A stretch of DNA of 64,000 bases. Origin: Aegilops tauschii subsp. strangulata. Its lineage: Eukaryota; Streptophyta; Magnoliopsida; Poales; Poaceae. Of the stretch, positions 59,061 through 64,000 are shown one piece after another (the first letter of the stretch is position 1; every line of letters begins with the position of its first letter). Both the position numbers and the translations under genes were made by a program. The stretch lies in contig NC_053035.3 in the NCBI RefSeq assembly GCF_002575655.3, positions 502,106,601 through 502,170,600 on the forward strand, written 5' to 3'. A model generated the notes under the pieces. It worked only from the letters and a program-made list of their open reading frames with translations. It did not search any database and was not told the origin of the DNA.

Positions 59061-61476
59061 AAACGTGAAATACATCATGTACTCCAGACAATCCTTCGGG
59101 CAATTCCAGCTTGTAAGCAACTTCTCCCATACGTTCCAACACTCTGTATGGTCCGATAAAACGGGGCGCTAACTTTCCTTTAACTCCAAAACGCTTCACT
59201 CCTCGAAGTGGTGATACTCGAAGATACACTCTGTCTCCGACTTCGTGAACGGTCTCCTTTCGTTTAGAATCAGCATAACTCTTCTGCCTGGACTGGGCTA
59301 CTTTGAGCCTATCGCGAATCAACTTCACTTTCTGTTCATACTCCTTAATCAAATCTGGTCCAAACAACTGACGATCTCCAACTTCGTCCCATAACAACGG
59401 TGTTCTACACCTCCTTTCGTATAATGCTTCGAAAGGGGCCATCTTCAAACTGGTTTGATAACTGTTGTTGTACGAAAACTCCGCATATGGCAAATTGTCG
59501 TCCCAACTAGATCCATAATCTAGTGCACATGCTCTCAACATGTCCTCCAAAATCTGGTTGACTCTCTCGGTCTGTCCATCTGTCTGCGGGTGAAATGCTG
59601 TACTAAATTCCAGCCTGGTTCCCAACGTTTCATGTAACTGCTTCCAAAACTTCGAGGTAAATTGGGTTCCTCTGTCTGATACAATGGTCCTCGGAACTCC
59701 ATGCAAACATACGATCCTGGTCATGTATATCTTTGCCAACTTAGCACTGGTGTAAGTGGTCTTCACTGGAATGAAATGAGCCACTTTCGTCAAACGGTCG
59801 ACTACAACCCATATCGAGTCATAGCCTGAACGAGTCCTGGGTAATCCCGTGATAAAATCCATGCCTATTTTATCCCACTTCCATTCGGGTATCGGCAATG
59901 GCTGCAGCAATCCTGCTGGCTTCTGATGCTCTGCCTTCACTCTCTGACATACATCACAAACTGCTACATACTCCGCAATATCCTTTTTCATTCCGGTCCA
60001 CCAGAAAGTATTCTTCAAATCCAAATACATCTTGGTATTCCCTGGGTGAATCGAGTACGGTGAATCATGGGCTTCTTGCAAAATCAACTTCCTGATCTCC
60101 GGATCATTTGGTACATATACGCGGTCCTCGAACCATAAGGTATCGTGCTCATCCTCACGAAATCCCTTGGCTTTTCCTTTGCTCATCTTCTCCTTTATCT
60201 CTTCAATCTCCTTGTCTGTTTTCTGAGCTTCTCTGATCCTTTCCATCAAGGTAGACTGAATATCCAATGACGCTAAATAGCCTCTTGGGACTATCTCCAA
60301 ACATAGCTCACGAAGGTCCTCGGCTAACTCCTGAGGTAATACTCCTGTCATGAGGGTGTTGATATGACTCTTGCGGCTCAACGCGTCTGCTACTACGTTA
60401 GCCTTTCCAGGGTGATAATGCAATCTCATATCATAATCTTTAATGAGCTCCAACCATCTCCTCTGTCTGAGGTTTAACTCCTTCTGCGTGAAAATGTACT
60501 TCAAACTCTTGTGATCCGTGTACACCTCACAATGGTTTCCGATGAGAAAATGTCTCCATGTCTTCAATGCATGCACCACGGCTGCTAATTCCAAATCATG
60601 TGTAGCATAATTCTTCTCATGGGGTTTAAGTTGTCGTGAAGCATACGACACAACTCTTCTTTCCTGCATAAGCACTGCTCCAAGTCCTCGACGAGAAGCG
60701 TCGCAATAAACTTCATAGTCCTTGCGTTGATCGGGCAGAATCAACACTGGTGATGTAACCAATCGTTTCTTCAGCTCTTGGAAACTAGCTTCACATTCCT
60801 CAGTCCAATTGAATTTGGTGTCCTTCTTCAATAGCTCGGTCATGGGCTTAGCAATCTTTGAGAAATTCTCGATGAATCTCCGGTAGTATCCTGCAAGTCC
60901 AAGAAAACTTCGGATATCTCCAACTGTCGTGGGTGATTCCCAACTGGTCACTGTGTCAACCTTGGCAGGGTCTACTGCTATTCCTTCTCCAGAAATAACA
61001 TGTCCAAGGAATCCAACTTCCTTCAACCAAAACTCACATTTGCTGAACTTGGCATATAACTGATGTTCTCTGAGCTTCTCAAGTACCAATCGTAAATGCT
61101 CCTCATGCTCTTCTTCATCCTTGGAAAAGATTAAAATATCATCAATGAACACCACGACGAACTTATCCAAAAACTCCATAAACACTTTGTTCATCAGGTT
61201 CATGAAATAGGCCGGTGCGTTAGTCAGTCCAAATGACATAACGGTATACTCATACAATCCATATCTGGTGGTAAATGCCGTCTTGGGTATATCCTGCTCT
61301 CGAATCTTTAACTGATGGTATCCTGATCGTAGATCGATCTTGGAAAATACCTTAGCTCCTTGCAAGCGGTCAAACAAATCATTGATCATCGGCAGTGGGT
61401 ACTTGTTTTTGATGGTCACTTCATTCAATCCTCGGTAATCAACAACCATCCTTAGTGATCCATCTTTCTTCTCCAC
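59017..61476 (-). pseudogene. Gypsy RT-RNase H-integrase, 819 codons open
   Basis: RT starts at [17 protein letters not shown] and includes [32 protein letters not shown] and the catalytic [11 protein letters not shown]. RNase [18 protein letters not shown] and [18 protein letters not shown]. Integrase: zinc finger [17 protein letters not shown] with CDVCQ, then core residues in [37 protein letters not shown] and [14 protein letters not shown], and a [14 protein letters not shown] C terminus. All catalytic residues look present. The frame is separated from protease by one stop (TGA near 61493) and from the chromodomain by a frameshift. Confidence 0.9.
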
Positions 61477-61494
61477 TAGAAGTACTAGGGATCC

Positions 61495-62300
61495 TCAAGG
61501 TGACGAACTTGGGCGAATATAGCCTTTATCCAGTAACTCCTTGATCTGCTTCTTAATTTCCTCCAAATCCTTTGCGGGCATCCTGTACGGTCTCTTAGAT
61601 ATTGGCCCTGTGCCTGGCAAAAGTTCAATCAAAAACTCAATGTCTCTATCTGGTGGCATGCCTGGCAACTCTTCTGGAAATACATCCGGATAATCCTTCA
61701 CCACTGGTACTTCCTCCTGTACAACTCCTGATAAGGAATTCACTTGAGTCCTCTTCGGCATATGCCGGGATACATACTTGATCCTTTTTCCTTCCGGGGT
61801 GGTAAGCAAAATCGTCTTGCTGGCACAATCGATGTTTCCTCCATACAACGATAGCCAATCCATTCCCAAAATCACATCCAAACCTTGCGATTCCAAAACA
61901 ATGAGGTCTGAGGGGAAAACATGCCTACCAATGGCCAACGGTATCTGAAAACATCCTTGGGTGGCCATATACTCTGCTCCTGGCGAGGTTACTAACATGG
62001 GGCTTTTGAGAACTTGTGTGGACATCTTAAACTTGTTTAAGAATCCCCTTGATATGTATGAATGCGATGCACCAGTATCGAAAAGAACGGTTGCAGTAAA
62101 TGACTTAACCAAAAACTTACCTATTACTGCATCAGGCTGAGCTTCAACCTCCTCCACGCTCACGTGGTTCACATGTCCTTTGTTGAACGGGTTCGGCTTC
62201 TTCCCAGAGCTTCCATTGCCATTTCCATTTTGGGCTTCAGGACAATCAGTAGCATAATGTCCCGTCTTCTGGCACTTGAAACAAGTAATGTGACTTAGAT
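61495..62300 (-). pseudogene. Gypsy zinc knuckle and protease region
   Basis: A CCHC knuckle, CFKCQKTGHYATDC, lies at about 62286-62245 in the frame that continues from gag. Protease follows with TVLFDTGASHSYISRG, where Asp-Thr-Gly is the catalytic triplet, then GMDWLSLYGGNIDC. RT begins to appear at the C terminus (IEFLIELLPGTGPISKRPYR, YIRPSSSP), ending in a TGA where a Trp codon is usual. Confidence 0.85.
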
Positions 62301-62469
62301 CTCTCTTGGTTGGGGTAGATGGGTTGGTGTGGTTCTGTCCGTTTCCTCCTTCATTCCCATTACCATTCTTGGAGCCATTATGGTTGTGCGAGCTACCTCC
62401 TCCATGGGTATGCTGAAACTATCCTCCCGGCTTCGGGGTAAATCGTGGCTTCTGCCGGGCTCCAGAATT

Positions 62470-63159
62470 TTACTTCCCTTGTCCATACTTCCTCTTACGG
62501 TTTTCAATCTGCTGATGCTTCCCTTCAATCATGAGAGCTCTATCTACCAGCTCCTGGTAGTTGTTGAAGGTTGCTACCATCAACTGCATACTCAGTTCAT
62601 CATTCAGTCCTTCCAAAAACTTCTCCTGCTTGGCAGCATCTGTAGCAACGTCATCTGGTGCATAACGTGCTAACTTACTGAAATCCTCCACATACTGGCC
62701 TACGGTGCGTCCTCCTTGGCGTAGGTTGCGAAACTCACGCTTCTTCATAGCCATAGCTCCCGCTGAAACATGAGCTGTACGGAAAGCTTGCTGAAACTGG
62801 TCCCATGTGACAGTGTCAATAGGGTGCATGGCTGTATAATTCTCCCACCATGATGCTGCGGGTCCATCAAGCTGGTGTGCGGCAAAACGCACTCTTTCCG
62901 CATCTGTGCATCCTGCAGTGGTCAAATCCCTTCCAACTTTGCGGAGCCAATCATCTGCTATAATCGGCTCGGTGCTACTGGAAAACACCGGCGGGTTTAG
63001 CCTTAAGAAACGGGCTAAGTGATCAACAGGTGGTGGTGGCGGTGGGTTGTTGTTGTTGCCTTGGTTCTGAACTAACACTTGCATCAGGGCATTCTGTTGC
63101 TGAATCAACTGGGTGATCTCTGGCGGGAAAACAAATCCGGTGTCGCGTCTCGGAGGCAT
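62470..63159 (-). pseudogene. Gypsy gag (capsid), stopped before the zinc knuckle
   Basis: 229 codons: a starting MPPRRDT, a Gln/Asn-rich N terminus with a proline run, then a capsid core (GPAASWWENYTAMH, TWDQFQQAFRTAHV, LARYAPDDVATDAAKQEKFL, MIEGKHQQIENRKRKYGQGK). A TAA ends it at about 62470, and a TAG follows about 17 codons on in the same frame. After these the frame continues into the zinc knuckle. Confidence 0.85.
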
Positions 63160-63357
63160 CTGATAGGTTTAGAAAAGATGAGAGGTAAGAATAGAATGAG
63201 GTCTAGAGAGAAAACACTACCCATATGCTCATGAGACAAATTCAATCAATATCACTCAATCAATCAAACAAGGCAAAACAATCGATCTAACTAGCGTTAC
63301 AAAGTGCTTGAACTATACTATTAAATGGGGGAAAACTACTACTGATATGGTGGTCTA
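63160..63357 (-). other. Leader between the extra ORF and gag
   Basis: AT-rich, no reading frame or repeat of note. Confidence 0.4.
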
Positions 63358-64000
63358 CTAAAAATTCTGATCCGTTGAAGACTCCATGATGTCTGCTCCA
63401 GCTTCATCAATCCATTCGTCTTCACTTGGTTCCGAGTCGGTGTCGTCGATGATGATGTAGTTATCCGGACAAGTGCATTCGTCGACTTCTGCTTTTGGCA
63501 CTGGATTTCCCACGAATGCTCCAATCTTATTCTCCAGGTAGTCAATCTTCCCTACTAGCGCGTTGATTTCCTCCAAGTAATCTTCGCGTGTAGTCTTGAG
63601 TTCTTCTTGGAGTTCCTTGATCTTCGTGAATGCCTTCTTTAGTTCTTCCTTGTCCGTGCATATCTGATTCTCCTGGCGACGAATATGTTGGTTCTGCTCC
63701 TGGATGAAAGCTGCAATTGATCCATCCTTCTTGGTCTTGATCATCTCCCATTGCGCGTCTCGACGTCCACAAATTTGATAAATTGTATCCTTAAGCTCCT
63801 GGTGGTAGACTTCTCCAATGCGTCCCATGGCGATGTGTGCGGCCATGCTCTTCCCTAAACTCCAAGTTGGTGCTTCGAAAACCAATCTCATGGGTTCCGT
63901 AAATGGCACAAACGTCCTTCCTGGAATGATAACTTGAATCTTCCAGCTCTCCTCTTCAGGTAATGTGGCGTTGTAGGTTCCGGTGACGCTTGGTATTCCT
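63358..64000 (-). CDS. Extra coiled-coil ORF upstream of gag, running off the window
   Basis: A minus-strand frame open from the window edge to a stop at 63358, at least 213 codons. The visible start (GIPSVTGTYNATLPEEESWK) has no stop, so the true start lies beyond 64000. It has a mixed N-terminal part, then a helical Glu/Lys/Gln-rich stretch (LKKAFTKIKELQEELKTTRE) and an acidic C terminus (IIIDDTDSEPSEDEWIDE). It ends about 200 nt before gag. Function unknown; an element-encoded accessory protein or a captured host fragment are both possible. Confidence 0.6.
   Translation of the reverse strand, partial: GIPSVTGTYNATLPEEESWKIQVIIPGRTFVPFTEPMRLVFEAPTWSLGKSMAAHIAMGRIGEVYHQELKDTIYQICGRRDAQWEMIKTKKDGSIAAFIQEQNQHIRRQENQICTDKEELKKAFTKIKELQEELKTTREDYLEEINALVGKIDYLENKIGAFVGNPVPKAEVDECTCPDNYIIIDDTDSEPSEDEWIDEAGADIMESSTDQNF

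Larger units (their letters stand above)
56037..64000 (-). mobile_element. Chromodomain Gypsy (Tekay-type chromovirus-clade) retrotransposon, 5' end off window
   Basis: In minus-strand order the visible part is: an ORF upstream of gag (64000-63358), gag (63159 on), zinc knuckle, protease (62172 on), RT-RNase H-integrase (61476-59017), chromodomain (about 59050-58775), polypurine tract and the 3' LTR (58762-56037). The order protease-RT-RH-IN-chromodomain defines a chromodomain Gypsy element; the Tekay assignment is from memory of the motifs. Only three nonsense codons and one frameshift were found in the pol path, so this is the youngest element in the stack. Confidence 0.9.

Overview
The window is plant nuclear DNA, almost certainly from a Triticeae grass (wheat, Aegilops or barley relatives). 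The evidence is the repeat content recalled from memory: a BARE/WIS/Angela-type Copia LTR, Athila-type and chromodomain Gypsy elements, a SIRE/Maximus-type Copia element, CACTA ends and Stowaway and Harbinger-like MITEs. Two single-copy-looking, intron-containing host genes sit in the left third. No bacterial, viral or CRISPR features were seen. Family names are from memory and are softer than the structural calls (target-site duplications, LTR ends, splice sites), which can be read directly.

Layout. 1-1623: an LTR cut by the window edge, next to the 5' end of a short-LTR Copia-like element. 1624-5043: DNA-transposon debris, a 108-bp repeat array, a near-perfect hairpin and a repeat-rich segment leading to a host promoter. 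5044-10797 (+): the gene for translation initiation factor eIF5B, 11 exons, with two GC-AG introns and an apparent one-base frame break in a C-rich run of exon 1. 10798-17485: 3' flank, small MITEs, two head-to-tail Harbinger-like elements (the second with the remains of a GRF-zinc-finger-like protein) and undescribed spacer. 17486-19451 (-): a four-exon gene for a 323-residue protein I do not recognise, with a mitochondrial-type N terminus. Just upstream of it lies a 228-bp tandem duplication containing a tRNA-like, SINE-type block. 20116-22824: GC-rich spacer with transposon-like pieces.

22825-64000 is almost entirely transposable elements: a 3'-truncated Athila-type Gypsy element (-); a deletion derivative of another Gypsy family (+); a CACTA element whose right end is at 40534 and which carries a multi-exon gene with duplicated exons, one of them split by a solo LTR (33960-36129); then a SIRE-type Copia element (+) containing another solo LTR (42036-43557). 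From 47262 rightwards there is a staircase of nested insertions, of which only left boundaries are visible (47262, 48817, 53766, 54436, 56037). The youngest is a chromodomain Gypsy element whose 3' LTR and coding region run off the right edge.

The two host genes are not obviously connected: eIF5B acts in cytosolic ribosomal subunit joining, and the 323-residue protein is probably organellar. The rest is a record of insertion, LTR-LTR recombination (two solo LTRs with intact 5-bp duplications) and internal deletion. I found no convincing new biological system. The most interesting leads are the exon-amplified CACTA gene, the two GC-AG introns and frame break in eIF5B, the SINE-like tandem duplication upstream of the unknown gene, and the extra ORF upstream of gag in the chromodomain element.
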